In this document: in pieces, positions 8,051-16,672 of the stretch
Layout: every line of letters begins with the position of its first letter
Numbering within the stretch: position 1 is the first letter of the stretch
Source: a virus
IMG/VR virus record: IMGVR_UViG_3300025407_000056
Location: 1 to 40,198 of that record
Length of the DNA stretch: 40,198 nucleotides
Strand: one strand, 5' to 3'
The notes under the pieces: model-generated
The model's database searches: none
The model's input: the letters and a program-made list of their open reading frames with translations, nothing else
What the model was told of the DNA's origin: nothing
Position numbers and translations under genes: made by a program

Positions 8051-8563
8051 TTATATATTACTAGCACTGAGGAAAGCGCCTTGCCATATACTTTGTTTTG
8101 GTTTTGTTTGACCCATTGGAGCTTCTACCCCAATGGACTTCTGTACTGCAGTAGCTGACTCAAAGCCCTTGAGCTGATGATCAACATATTCGATCTTTTC
8201 GAACATATCAGTTACTGACTTACTCAAAGTTTCGTACTTTGCAACGATTTCATCATTTGCCTTTTGAATATCCTCATATCCCTTTGACAAACGCACCATC
8301 TCTGCACGTGTTTCATTGACAATATTGTACATGTCCTGAATTGTTGCAGCATGTGTTGCATAGTTCTTCTCAATAGACTCACCAAAGAAGGTCTTGAGGT
8401 CGCTGACCATCTTTGTCAAATCAAGTGCATCTTCTACCTCAGAGATTGATACGGCCTTTTCAATGCTGGTATCTTCTGCAGTTTCTGAAACAATTGAAAC
8501 TTCTTCGGCTGGAGCCTCTACATCAATTGACTTCTCAATTGTTGCATCTGTATCTTCTGCCAT
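8051..8563 (-). CDS. Scaffold protein from internal start (170 aa)
   Basis: Within the protease gene, ATG at 8563 (codon 305, MAEDTDATIEKS) is preceded by a perfect AAGGAGGT ribosome binding site, six bases away. It is in frame, so it yields only the acidic, coiled-coil scaffold domain without the protease. This is the lambda C/Nu3 arrangement, in which scaffold must exceed protease. The site is far stronger than that of the full-length start, which has none. Seen: site, spacing and frame. Known: nested scaffolds occur in other phages. Inferred: actual use. Confidence 0.8.
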   Translation of the reverse strand: MAEDTDATIEKSIDVEAPAEEVSIVSETAEDTSIEKAVSISEVEDALDLTKMVSDLKTFFGESIEKNYATHAATIQDMYNIVNETRAEMVRLSKGYEDIQKANDEIVAKYETLSKSVTDMFEKIEYVDHQLKGFESATAVQKSIGVEAPMGQTKPKQSIWQGAFLSASNI

Positions 8564-9475
8564 GTTGTTACCTCCTTCGTTGAGCGAAATATCATCACTC
8601 TTTTTAAGCCCGTCCTCAAACGAGACTTTCTTTTTGCTATTTTGATCAGGATAAAGATTAATGGTAGCATTGCTATCAATTACATTTCCCGCCAAACCTG
8701 GAGATGCTGTCTCCGTTGCTTCGTGTGCTGATGTTGGTGCATCATCTTTCTTAAAATAAGAATCAATTACTTTTTCAATTGCTTCAAACTTTTCTGAATC
8801 TGCTTGCTCAACCCAACCAATATTTTCCATTGTTGCATCGCATACAACACAATCTTTTGTTGTTGCTGTATCTGTTGATGCAATCTCATCATTCTTACAC
8901 CAGAAAACATTCTCTAATGTTATTCCTTCAATCATACCTTTTACAAATGTACTTCCATCTGTGTTTTTTTCAATAGAAAAAAAGTTTGCAAGCTGATTTG
9001 CTGGTGAATCTACTAATGATAATTCATGCAGATCATAGTCATGGATAACTCTGCGAGTTTCTGATTCCCCGTCAACTTTTTCCATCTTTGCATCATTTAT
9101 GTTACCGCCAATAGAAAAACCTGAATAGGTTCCATCTAAACATTTTTCCCATGCATCCTGTGCGCCTTTTGAAATATAGGCAGTTACATAAACTCCATTA
9201 TATTTCTTTTGTGTTTCTGGATCAAAAAATGTATCGTGCTTAAATTTAACCATTTTACCAACTGCTGTTGGTCCGTGCATTTCACGAATGTTTCCTCTGA
9301 ATCTTTCAAAAGCTTTCTTATTTGCATCTGCAGTAACAATATCACCATGACGATCAACGTTATCTAGTGAAGCAAAGCCAGACACCAAACGCTTCTCTTT
9401 ATCAACCTTTGTGATAGGGAAATGAAGAGCTGTAGAAGATTCGCTGTTTTGCCAGTACGTTTTTTGAATGTCCAT
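8051..9475 (-). CDS. Prohead protease fused to scaffold
   Basis: 474 residues. Residues 20-175 form an HK97-type S78 protease: VDRHGDIV turn, probable catalytic His in REMHGPTAVGK, and probable catalytic Ser in LSLVDSPANQ. A spacer with a CVVCDA pair follows, then an acidic, coiled-coil-rich C-terminal third (MVSDLKTFFGESIEKN, YNIVNETRAEMVRLSKGYED) typical of scaffolds. The protease cleaves scaffold and shell during maturation. The start at 9475 has no ribosome binding site but an extended -10 ends 11 bases upstream. A second, strong internal start makes scaffold alone (separate entry). Confidence 0.88.
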   Translation of the reverse strand: MDIQKTYWQNSESSTALHFPITKVDKEKRLVSGFASLDNVDRHGDIVTADANKKAFERFRGNIREMHGPTAVGKMVKFKHDTFFDPETQKKYNGVYVTAYISKGAQDAWEKCLDGTYSGFSIGGNINDAKMEKVDGESETRRVIHDYDLHELSLVDSPANQLANFFSIEKNTDGSTFVKGMIEGITLENVFWCKNDEIASTDTATTKDCVVCDATMENIGWVEQADSEKFEAIEKVIDSYFKKDDAPTSAHEATETASPGLAGNVIDSNATINLYPDQNSKKKVSFEDGLKKSDDISLNEGGNNMAEDTDATIEKSIDVEAPAEEVSIVSETAEDTSIEKAVSISEVEDALDLTKMVSDLKTFFGESIEKNYATHAATIQDMYNIVNETRAEMVRLSKGYEDIQKANDEIVAKYETLSKSVTDMFEKIEYVDHQLKGFESATAVQKSIGVEAPMGQTKPKQSIWQGAFLSASNI

Positions 9476-9486
9476 ATGTAAATAAA

Positions 9487-9495
9487 TAATATCAA
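9487..9495 (-). promoter_or_regulatory. Extended -10 promoter of protease gene
   Basis: Minus strand reads TGA TATTAT, an extended -10, with its last base 11 bases before the protease ATG. A start of transcription about 7 bases downstream would leave a leader of only about 4 bases, without a ribosome binding site. Confidence 0.45.
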
Positions 9496-9516
9496 GTTTT
9501 ATAAATAAGTCATAAT

Positions 9517-9867
9517 TTAACTGATATTTTTTATAATTCCTGAATTGATCTGAATGACCTTTTTTACATCCGAGCCCTCTGGTTGATAAGGTGTACTTTC
9601 TTTTGGAGGGGTTGGTGCTCCTGGATCATGGTCTTCTATGTTTGCAACATATGGCGTGACTATGTGTGAATCTGGGGTAACATTTGGACTAGCCATTGAA
9701 TTATGGGATGCAAGTCCACCCGTAACAAATCCCATTATTGGGTACATCAAATGGGCAATATCACGCTGAAAGCCAGTAGCTGCCCAAGCTGAGATCGCAC
9801 CTACAAAAGCTATCCCGAGCTGTTTTGCATCGGATACACTAAATTTAAAATGATGTTTTAAGCTCAT
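9517..9867 (-). CDS. Putative holin
   Basis: 116 residues, overlapping the endolysin stop by four bases (ATGA). Two hydrophobic segments (QLGIAFVGAISAWAATGF and YPIMGFVTGGLASH, residues 16-55) are joined by a short polar turn, followed by a polar Pro-rich tail (APTPPKESTPYQPEG). Size, two membrane segments and coupling to the endolysin point to a class II-like holin that permeabilises the membrane for the lysin. The long hydrophilic C-terminal tail is unusual but not disqualifying. Alternative: a membrane-anchored spanin-like or regulatory lysis protein. Confidence 0.7.
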   Translation of the reverse strand: MSLKHHFKFSVSDAKQLGIAFVGAISAWAATGFQRDIAHLMYPIMGFVTGGLASHNSMASPNVTPDSHIVTPYVANIEDHDPGAPTPPKESTPYQPEGSDVKKVIQINSGIIKNIS

Positions 9868-10727
9868 AATGAACCCTTTAACTCATCATAAATAATTTGT
9901 GGAAGCGGTCCTGTTACTTTAATGTCCTGTTTTGCTTCATATTTAACTAATGCTGACTGGGTTTGTTTATTCATAATTCCTGTAACATAATTACTTGGAA
10001 GAAGTCCCGCCTTTAATAAAGCTTTTTCTACTGCCATAACTGCATCATTTTTTTGACCCAAATTGAATGCTGTTGTGCTTGTTGGAAATGGAGGTGCCAC
10101 AAATACTGTGGGAGAAGGAGTTGGCGTTGGTGTTGTGCCACTTGTTGTAATTGGAGTGCCATGTAAAGCTGCTGCAGCTCCCGCTGCTGCTGTCCCAGTA
10201 GCTGCCACGCCTGCCGTTGCCTTCTTGCTTGTAACACCCTTTGAAACAGGTTTTAATGGCACTGGATACTTAGGTCTTACAATTGCCATAACATAAAGAT
10301 AGGGGCGATGTTCTCTATAGCATCCTCCACCATTTGCAGCAGCACTTGTATTTTTATCAGTTGTATTAAAACCAATTGTTGTTAATCCGTCTGGAGATGC
10401 TGATTCAATTATTTCAACGTGTTCTGCTACGCCAGTACCCCAGCTAAAAAACACCAAGTCGCCTGGTTGTCCTTGATATTTATTTACAACTAAACCTTGT
10501 CTTTGAAACCAAGCTAGCCCTGCTGGGCAATATGCAAATCCTTTTGGAGTTTGTGCAGCAACTAAATGTGATAATCCAACTTGTGCAAAGCACCAAGAAA
10601 TACCCATAGCACAATAACTTGCATTAGGAACACCATACCAAATTCCATATGGGTTTTCATTCATAGGTCCTTCAACAAAACCTATTTGGCTTCTAGCAAC
10701 ATTTAATACATCTAATGCTGTTGCCAT
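9864..10727 (-). CDS. Endolysin: CHAP/NlpC-like hydrolase plus peptidoglycan-binding domain
   Basis: 287 residues. Residues 1-150 form a papain-like amidase/endopeptidase domain with probable catalytic Cys in NASYCAMGISW and His in GVAEHVEIIE; PGDLVFFSW is a typical CHAP strand. A low-complexity Ala/Thr/Pro linker (residues 160-210) follows. The C-terminal 75 residues resemble a PG_binding_1 repeat (AVEKALLKAGLLP, MNKQTQSALVKYEAKQ). There is no signal peptide, so release needs the holin encoded next. The gene starts 2 bases after the portal stop, inside the head operon, which is an uncommon place for lysis genes. Confidence 0.9.
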   Translation of the reverse strand: MATALDVLNVARSQIGFVEGPMNENPYGIWYGVPNASYCAMGISWCFAQVGLSHLVAAQTPKGFAYCPAGLAWFQRQGLVVNKYQGQPGDLVFFSWGTGVAEHVEIIESASPDGLTTIGFNTTDKNTSAAANGGGCYREHRPYLYVMAIVRPKYPVPLKPVSKGVTSKKATAGVAATGTAAAGAAAALHGTPITTSGTTPTPTPSPTVFVAPPFPTSTTAFNLGQKNDAVMAVEKALLKAGLLPSNYVTGIMNKQTQSALVKYEAKQDIKVTGPLPQIIYDELKGSL

Positions 10728-10729
10728 TT

Positions 10730-12310
10730 TTAGTTACCTTCTTGTGGACCCTCGCCCTTTGCGTTCCGAGCGGTGCCCATTTTATCAGGAGCGTTTAAAG
10801 TTCTATTTTGATCACGTGTTTTATTTCCACTTGCATCAGATGCTGCATCTTGTGCTGCTTTAGGATTAATAACTAGCACTGCATCACCGCCTTCAAGTGG
10901 AGCCATTCCACGACGTGCACGAACTTCGTTAGGAGTAATAACTTGATCCTTTAGATATCTGTCATCAATACGAGATTGAGTTTCTTCATCTGTAAGTGCA
11001 AGTTCATTAAATCTTAAAACAAACGCATCAGTAAATTCTCTGATAATCAAGTTTATTTTAAATTCTAGCTCTTCTTGACGTGGACGGCATACTTGCTCTT
11101 TAAATGTTTTATCAGCATCTTTAGCATTTGCCAACGATACGTTTGCTGGCATGCCCAACTTAGATACTGGAACACGGTGAGAAAGAAGAATACGGTCTCT
11201 ATTTTCTACTGCATAGTTTCTGAATGAAGAGTCTTGTATTCCCGCCTCAATTGGCTCCATGTTGAATTCAACACGGCCTTGCTCGCCATCTGAAGGAAGC
11301 GGGATATAAAGAGTTCTATGGTTTCTACCCTTTAGGCCAGTCTGGAAAAATTCAAGCAGTTTACGCTCTGAGTCAGCAGTAAGTTTTGCACCTTTAACAG
11401 TAATGATATAACGTGGTACAGCTTTATTTTCAAAGTAATCCAGGTTGAAGCGTTGAGCGAATTCATCACCTGCAACCGCATTCTTTGCTGATAATACGTC
11501 TGGTACTCCATAGTAGGTATTTGACGGAGTAAAAACTTTAAAGTGAATTACTTCGTTTGGCTGGGGATCAGTACCTATCTGATCTGGGGTCTCGGTGTCA
11601 CCGAAGTTTCTAAAAAATGTATAACGGTTATAAACAACTTGAACAAAACCATCACGGTGACGACGGATTCTCATGGTTGTTGTAGGAATATGCCCAATGT
11701 AGCCAATCTTGCCATTTGTTGTACGACCAACTTCAAGGTAAGCATTTCCAGTTGACTCTAAATCAATAAAAACCTTTTTCATTGTTTCTGTAAATGAATC
11801 ATCAGAGTTCATTGACTCCAGATAAGAACGAAGCTCTTCTTTGTAACCCTCAAGCTTTGAACGCAACTTGTCAAGCTTCTTTGGATTATCCATGACTTCT
11901 TCAATTTTTGCAGTTGTAGCCCAGGTGTTATCAAACTTATACCCCAGACCTACTACGTTTGCCGCTTTAGCATTTACTGCAGAGTGATGATATGGAGAAA
12001 TATCATATAGTTGAGCCAAGTACAAAATGTTATATGGAGGCTGAACAATTTGGAAAAGAGAATATCCTGTAAGGTCAAGTGGATCTAATTTCTTAGATTT
12101 TGCATCACCAACACCAGTAAATGACTTTTGCATTCTATTTACTTGACGACGAAAATTAGGACTTAATCCATCTGACTTCTTAATTTCATCCCATGTAGCA
12201 TTAAATGGATCACCGAAGTCATGTTCTATTGTATGTGATGGAGAATCAAGTTTTACTGTGATCCCGCCCTCATCTTCATCCATGCTGTCGTCAATAGTTA
12301 AATTAGCCAA
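10730..12310 (-). CDS. Portal protein
   Basis: 526 residues forming the dodecameric ring at the capsid vertex through which DNA enters and leaves. The sequence shows the usual portal pattern: N-terminal segment, wing strands (NAYLEVGRTTNGKIGYIGHI), clip/stem (PNEVIHFKVFTPSNTYYGVP; AKNAVAGDEFAQRFNLDYF), crown helices, and the conserved RGMAPLEGGD near the C-terminus. A charged, probably disordered tail ends the protein. The first codons overlap the end of the small upstream gene by 8 bases. No terminase gene adjoins it, unlike most siphoviruses. Confidence 0.92.
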   Translation of the reverse strand: MANLTIDDSMDEDEGGITVKLDSPSHTIEHDFGDPFNATWDEIKKSDGLSPNFRRQVNRMQKSFTGVGDAKSKKLDPLDLTGYSLFQIVQPPYNILYLAQLYDISPYHHSAVNAKAANVVGLGYKFDNTWATTAKIEEVMDNPKKLDKLRSKLEGYKEELRSYLESMNSDDSFTETMKKVFIDLESTGNAYLEVGRTTNGKIGYIGHIPTTTMRIRRHRDGFVQVVYNRYTFFRNFGDTETPDQIGTDPQPNEVIHFKVFTPSNTYYGVPDVLSAKNAVAGDEFAQRFNLDYFENKAVPRYIITVKGAKLTADSERKLLEFFQTGLKGRNHRTLYIPLPSDGEQGRVEFNMEPIEAGIQDSSFRNYAVENRDRILLSHRVPVSKLGMPANVSLANAKDADKTFKEQVCRPRQEELEFKINLIIREFTDAFVLRFNELALTDEETQSRIDDRYLKDQVITPNEVRARRGMAPLEGGDAVLVINPKAAQDAASDASGNKTRDQNRTLNAPDKMGTARNAKGEGPQEGN

Positions 12311-12650
12311 GATTCATCTCCCTCATCTCTTTTACATAATCCATCATTGCTGGAAGGTCATGCTCATCTGGCACAAGACCCATTTCTAATCTTTGTCTTT
12401 GTTCTGCCAACTCTTCGTCTGTGACTGGTCTGTGACCCGCCATGAACATTGGCTTACCTTCTTCTAAACCATAATGCTTTGCAGCATCTTTAAGTTTTTT
12501 AATCTGTCTGATATCACCTTTAACGGCGGGGATACTCAAATAAGCCCCTTCTTCATCCATGACAACCTTGCCATCTGGCATCTGCCAAATATAAAGTCCC
12601 CAATTGACCTCATCAATTGGAGTTATCTGCATAGGTTTAGTAGGTTTCAT
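12303..12650 (-). CDS. Conserved-type small protein preceding portal, unknown
   Basis: 115 residues starting MKPTKPMQITPIDEVNWGLY. I do not recognise a family. The first half is a compact beta-type domain (WGLYIWQMPDGKVVMDEEGA, YLSIPAVKGD). The second is helical and charged (LKDAAKHYGLEEGKP, MMDYVKEMREMNLG). It begins the head/lysis/tail operon and overlaps portal by 8 bases, so a role in packaging or portal assembly is plausible but unproven. The start has no ribosome binding site; a promoter -10 ends 6 bases before ATG, suggesting a leaderless mRNA. Confidence 0.75.
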   Translation of the reverse strand: MKPTKPMQITPIDEVNWGLYIWQMPDGKVVMDEEGAYLSIPAVKGDIRQIKKLKDAAKHYGLEEGKPMFMAGHRPVTDEELAEQRQRLEMGLVPDEHDLPAMMDYVKEMREMNLG

Positions 12651-12656
12651 ATATGA

Positions 12657-12665
12657 ATAATACCA
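12657..12665 (-). promoter_or_regulatory. Leaderless promoter of head operon
   Basis: Minus strand reads TGG TATTAT (extended -10) followed by TCATAT and ATG. Transcription starting 7 bases after the -10 would begin at the A of ATG. A TTGTGC element lies 18 bases upstream of the -10 as a possible -35. Confidence 0.6.
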
Positions 12666-12718
12666 CTATATATGGCTAAAGCACAAAAAATGAACATGCT
12701 AATGCCATATTTTACTTG

Positions 12719-14761
12719 TTAAGCATTATTTGTGGGATGTGTATATGCCAAAATTGGCTGACCGCCATTATAATCTGTACTTAAACCAGAGAACTCAGAC
12801 AAAGTACCCAAAGAATTTGAAGCAGACTGGGCATTTCCTATAGAGCTTCCAAATACTGTAGAAGTTGAATAGGGGAAATCTACTTGTGCTACTGTTGCAG
12901 TCAAGAAACTAAGATATCTATTTTGTACACTTCCTACAGACAGAGCATTTGGATATATTGATAGATAGCCAAATGTTCCCCTAGAGTACTGGGTTAAAGT
13001 TTTATCCCCGCCCAAATAAATAGTGCTTGAAGTTGGAGTAGAATATATACAAACAATATGATAAGCTTCACCCTGAATTAAATATCTTCCGCTAGAGATA
13101 TCAACACCATTTACATATACATTCTGAAAGCCGTTTTGGTACATCCCGCCATCTTGATTAAAATAAACAGATGCTTTTGTTCCCAGAGTATCCAGAATGT
13201 ATTGAACTTTTGATGTACTAAAGTCATCATATCTAAACCAAAACTCTATTGTTTGATACAAGGAAGTTTGCTGTTGAGGGTATATGGCTGCAACTGAGTT
13301 GCTTCCATCTATAGTTGTGTCTAACTTAATTCCAAAATTTTCAGATCTTGCAAGAATGTTAAAAGAATTATTTTTAATAGCATATGTGTCTCCCGTGTAA
13401 CTACCTTGTCTTGGAGTTAATGCAAAAGCTCCCATGTCTGAATATATAGAAAGGTCTTTATAAACTCCAACAACTAAGTTATCAATTCTTGGGCGATATT
13501 TTTGAGATGCATCTGAAGTTGAAATAGTTACTCTTACCAACATGTTTGGATAAACTGCAGAAGAACTGTCTGGAAATTTTATTACTGGATACCCATTTTC
13601 TATTTGATACCATGTAGAACCATTATCTTTTGAAAATTCAACTTTTATAAAGTCCCCGCTTACAGCAGAAGAGCTATCTGGCATACCTGAGTCCCACGCT
13701 ACTTTTACTCCAGAAATTTTAGACAGGCCAGAAGATGGAACTGTATATAGCCAAGTACCCGATGAAGACTGAGCTGTTAAAGTTTGATTTAAAGTTAAAC
13801 CTGTTGAATCAGCAACTAATGTTGATGTAACTCCTAAACCATAATCAGCTGAATTTCTAAATTCTTTTTTAAATGCAAACATTGTTTCAGAATCTTTAAT
13901 ATCAAAAAAGAAACCACTAGTTTGTCTTACATAATTTTGCGGGGCAGAATCATTTGTTCCCCATACCATATGTGATCTAATAGTATTGGTAGAAAGTATA
14001 TAATCATAAAAAGCAAGGTTATTAATTACAAAAATGTCTGGTGAAGAAGCTGGGCCCATTTTATAAAAGAAATTTGAAGCCATTGTAGCTGTATCTGAAA
14101 AAACAAAATTAGACGAAACATTTACTGGATTCCCAGGTATGGAGTTCACAGAAACATTTATTGCACCATTGTCATAAGATAAAAATACATGTAATTGAGA
14201 GTCCCATGACTGAATTTGTTTGTATGTGGTATAAGAAAGAACTTGAGATGTGACTGCATCTTTACCATTTATAGTAAAATAAATTTTATCATTATCAGCA
14301 AATGCCTGTGCCACTATATTGCCTTGATATGAAGTTGAAAACAATGTATTTAATTGTGTCGGGGCTTGATTAAATGATAGCCAAAATTCTATACCAAATT
14401 TAAGATTTTCTGTTCCATTATAGAACATATTATATACGGGAGTTCCAAGTGCACTTATCTCTGAATTGGATGTTATCTCACATCCCGCCAATTGATTGTC
14501 ATAGTTAGACAAAGTTGTTAATGGCAAAACATCTGTAAAATTGGGAGACCCAATTGTAAAAGCAGCATGGTTACCATATTGAGACACATCTTGTAATGTA
14601 AAAGAATTAGTTGCAGCATTATAATTTGGTTCGTTGGCAAGCCAATCTTGATATGTCTGATATTCAAGCAAAATGGTGTTATAAGTTCTTAGCCCTGATG
14701 TACCATTCAATGGCCAAAATGCTATAGGATTATCTCTAAGAACTACTTGTTTATATGACAT
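12719..14761 (-). CDS. Large LamG-like minor tail / adhesin protein
   Basis: 680 residues starting MSYKQVVLRDNPIAFWPLNG, a motif common at the start of phage and bacterial proteins with concanavalin-type (LamG) domains. A first jelly-roll domain covers about residues 30-270 (FGIEFWLSFNQAP, WDSQLHVFLSYDNGAINVSV). A middle domain covers 280-440 and a second LamG-like domain residues 490-620 (YQTIEFWFRYDDFSTS, YHIVCIYSTPTSSTIYLGG). Such domains bind glycans, so this is a good candidate for a receptor-binding tail protein. It is the last gene of the adhesin cluster, 68 bases before the head operon. Its own -10 lies 7 bases before ATG. Confidence 0.75.
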   Translation of the reverse strand: MSYKQVVLRDNPIAFWPLNGTSGLRTYNTILLEYQTYQDWLANEPNYNAATNSFTLQDVSQYGNHAAFTIGSPNFTDVLPLTTLSNYDNQLAGCEITSNSEISALGTPVYNMFYNGTENLKFGIEFWLSFNQAPTQLNTLFSTSYQGNIVAQAFADNDKIYFTINGKDAVTSQVLSYTTYKQIQSWDSQLHVFLSYDNGAINVSVNSIPGNPVNVSSNFVFSDTATMASNFFYKMGPASSPDIFVINNLAFYDYILSTNTIRSHMVWGTNDSAPQNYVRQTSGFFFDIKDSETMFAFKKEFRNSADYGLGVTSTLVADSTGLTLNQTLTAQSSSGTWLYTVPSSGLSKISGVKVAWDSGMPDSSSAVSGDFIKVEFSKDNGSTWYQIENGYPVIKFPDSSSAVYPNMLVRVTISTSDASQKYRPRIDNLVVGVYKDLSIYSDMGAFALTPRQGSYTGDTYAIKNNSFNILARSENFGIKLDTTIDGSNSVAAIYPQQQTSLYQTIEFWFRYDDFSTSKVQYILDTLGTKASVYFNQDGGMYQNGFQNVYVNGVDISSGRYLIQGEAYHIVCIYSTPTSSTIYLGGDKTLTQYSRGTFGYLSIYPNALSVGSVQNRYLSFLTATVAQVDFPYSTSTVFGSSIGNAQSASNSLGTLSEFSGLSTDYNGGQPILAYTHPTNNA

Positions 14762-14768
14762 ATAACCT

Positions 14769-14774
14769 ATTATA
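14769..14774 (-). promoter_or_regulatory. Leaderless promoter of LamG-like gene
   Basis: Minus-strand TATAAT is followed by seven bases (AGGTTAT) and then ATG, so the expected transcription start falls on or next to the start codon. Confidence 0.5.
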
Positions 14775-14788
14775 CCTGTTAACTAGAT

Positions 14789-15016
14789 TTATTGACCTGT
14801 TATGGCTTTTACTTCTTCTTCTGTTAAGCCTAATTTAGATAATTTTGATTGTGCTGAAGCTAGTGCATCTGCTTTTGCTTGAATTTCCGCCGCTTCTTTT
14901 TCTTGTCTAGCAGCTATATCATCTGCCATTTTTTGCATTGCGGATATCTCATCTGGAGTAAGATCTCTTTCCGTAGTTTCTCCTGTGGTGCAATCGTGCT
15001 CTATTACTGTTCCCAT
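14789..15016 (-). CDS. Small acidic helical protein among tail fibre genes
   Basis: 75 residues starting MGTVIEHDCTTGE after an AAGGAGAAAAA ribosome binding site. After a short N-terminal strand-turn (TTGETTERDLTPDE) it is one long Ala/Glu/Lys helix (AARQEKEAAEIQAKADAL). This layout resembles small tail-fibre assembly or XkdW-like proteins encoded next to fibres, but I cannot name the family with confidence. Its place between adhesin genes suggests a folding or assembly helper for the neighbouring fibres. Confidence 0.65.
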   Translation of the reverse strand: MGTVIEHDCTTGETTERDLTPDEISAMQKMADDIAARQEKEAAEIQAKADALASAQSKLSKLGLTEEEVKAITGQ

Positions 15017-15025
15017 TTTTTCTCC

Positions 15026-15565
15026 TTATTTATTAGAAATTCCATATAGACTAAAGCTTGTATACTGTGCAAAACTATAAGTTGCATTGTAATGAATAGA
15101 AAAAGTTATGCTTGTAATTGGACCATTATTCATCCACCTTGTGCACCCTATATTCATTTGGTTATTAAACCCGAAAGTTTTGTATATAATACTTTTAGCC
15201 CCAGCGTCCACGTACTGTGGTATATACATGTAAAAACTTTGAAAAGTTCCTGTTGCAGAAGTTGGTGTTGGAGTTCCTGAACTTCCTGGTATTCCAGCTC
15301 CTCTTATAGAAACGCCATAAGGATACACGCCCACATAGTTTCCTGTTGGATAAAAATCTGGCTGTTGCATATACTCTGAAATATAATAATCAGATGTAGT
15401 ATCTGTATTTAAAGTATAAGTTAAAGTAGCACCATTAGCAGTGTCATTTCTTACAGAAGCGATTACCTTCAAATCTCTATATGTTTGGGGGATATTATTA
15501 AAAACAATAGTTTGGGCTTTATTTGAACCAACTGTTATATTTGATATAAGACTATGAGTAGCCAT
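15026..15565 (-). CDS. Beta-rich tail protein, paralogue C of a three-gene array
   Basis: 179 residues starting MATHSLISNITVGSNKAQT. It shares with the two genes upstream the strand-turn motif FNNIPQTYRDLKVIASVR (F-N-x-I-P-Q-x-Y-x-x-L) and a similar C-terminal strand (TSITFSIHYNATY, FSLYGI). The three look like tandem duplicates of one jelly-roll-type domain and have diverged strongly outside these motifs. They start one base after the previous stop without a clear ribosome binding site, so translational coupling is likely. Probably virion surface or fibre tip proteins. Confidence 0.75.
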   Translation of the reverse strand: MATHSLISNITVGSNKAQTIVFNNIPQTYRDLKVIASVRNDTANGATLTYTLNTDTTSDYYISEYMQQPDFYPTGNYVGVYPYGVSIRGAGIPGSSGTPTPTSATGTFQSFYMYIPQYVDAGAKSIIYKTFGFNNQMNIGCTRWMNNGPITSITFSIHYNATYSFAQYTSFSLYGISNK

Positions 15566-15566
15566 A

Positions 15567-16112
15567 CTATATTACCCCAAACAAAGCTATCTCGGTACCC
15601 GCATCAAAGTATGGATTACCGCTAAAAGTTAAAGATGTTATTGCTGCAGTATTTAATAAAGTATATACACCTGCAAATAATGGCGCTGAAACAGTAGTTT
15701 TGCTTTGTGATGACAAATTTCCACCTAACTGATCAAGCAAAAAAATTTTATTATAATTAGAATTTGAATAATTTGGAAAACAAAAAAAACTAGTCATTGG
15801 ATAATTTAAATCTGGAGCTGATAAACTCAAGAGACCCGAAGAATTAGAATAATAAGCAATATTTGTTGTATTCGTAGGGTAATTTGGCTCTGGTATAGAT
15901 TTTACTCCAGGGTTCGCTCCTTGAAAATAATTATTTATATAAAAAAGGTTTGTAGTATTACCTGCAGTAGAATTTGTTGTAAAAGAATTTAAAGTTACCA
16001 TTAAATGTTTATATTTTTGAGGTATATTTGAAAAAGTTATTGTGGTTGTAGATCCTGAAACTGAAACAAATTTATTTGCAATTGGAGTGTAGGTAGGCAA
16101 GTTTAGAGTCAT
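15567..16112 (-). CDS. Beta-rich tail protein, paralogue B of a three-gene array
   Basis: 181 residues starting MTLNLPTYTPIANKFVSVSG. Shared motif TFSNIPQKYKHLMVTLNS near residue 26 and end motif SLTFSGNPYFDAGTEIALFG link it to its neighbours. Thr/Asn/Tyr-rich and acid-poor, as expected of an extracellular fibre protein. It lies two bases after the stop of paralogue A. A function beyond fibre or adhesin component cannot be given. Confidence 0.75.
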   Translation of the reverse strand: MTLNLPTYTPIANKFVSVSGSTTTITFSNIPQKYKHLMVTLNSFTTNSTAGNTTNLFYINNYFQGANPGVKSIPEPNYPTNTTNIAYYSNSSGLLSLSAPDLNYPMTSFFCFPNYSNSNYNKIFLLDQLGGNLSSQSKTTVSAPLFAGVYTLLNTAAITSLTFSGNPYFDAGTEIALFGVI

Positions 16113-16114
16113 GC

Positions 16115-16672
16115 TTACTTTATCCCATACAGATCTATAGTTGATCCTGCTGTAAAATAATTAGAACTTGGTTGCGGTGTTACTGCAAAATTTAAAGAAG
16201 TAATTGGATTGCTATCAGCTACATATATAGACTCTTGCTCTATAAAAACACCTGTTGATGAATTTACGTGACCGCCCCAAATATGCATGCTTTTAGTAAT
16301 AATTGAAGATGTATAATTAAAAATATCAATATTTAAAGTTATAAAAGCATTTGAATCAGATGTCATAGCAAGACTTGAAAAATTATAAGTATTATATGTT
16401 GCAGAATTACTTGAGGTTGAACCGTAATTATAATATGATAAATAATCTAGGTAGCTACCATTTGCTGGCTGACTATTCCACCATATAGCTGATGTATTAG
16501 GTTGACCTGCAGAAAAAATTACTTTTAAATGATTATATGTTTGGGGTATTGAATTAAAAGTCAGTACACCTTGTGACCCATTAGATGACAAACTACCAAT
16601 TTTATAAAAATTGCCCACAAATGTTTTTCTAGAAGAGTCTACTGAACCTGGTATAGGAGTATTTATAGGCAT
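16115..16672 (-). CDS. Beta-rich tail protein, paralogue A of a three-gene array
   Basis: About 185 residues when started at ATG 16672 ([14 protein letters not shown]), which shares a base with the upstream TAA (TAATG). A longer in-frame reading back to 16726 would lie inside the upstream collagen-like gene and is less likely. Motif TFNSIPQTYNHLKVIFSA and end motif SLNFAVTPQPSSNYFTAG, IDLYGI show the relation to paralogues B and C. Probably a fibre or tip domain displayed with the collagen-like protein to which it is coupled. Confidence 0.75.
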   Translation of the reverse strand: MPINTPIPGSVDSSRKTFVGNFYKIGSLSSNGSQGVLTFNSIPQTYNHLKVIFSAGQPNTSAIWWNSQPANGSYLDYLSYYNYGSTSSNSATYNTYNFSSLAMTSDSNAFITLNIDIFNYTSSIITKSMHIWGGHVNSSTGVFIEQESIYVADSNPITSLNFAVTPQPSSNYFTAGSTIDLYGIK

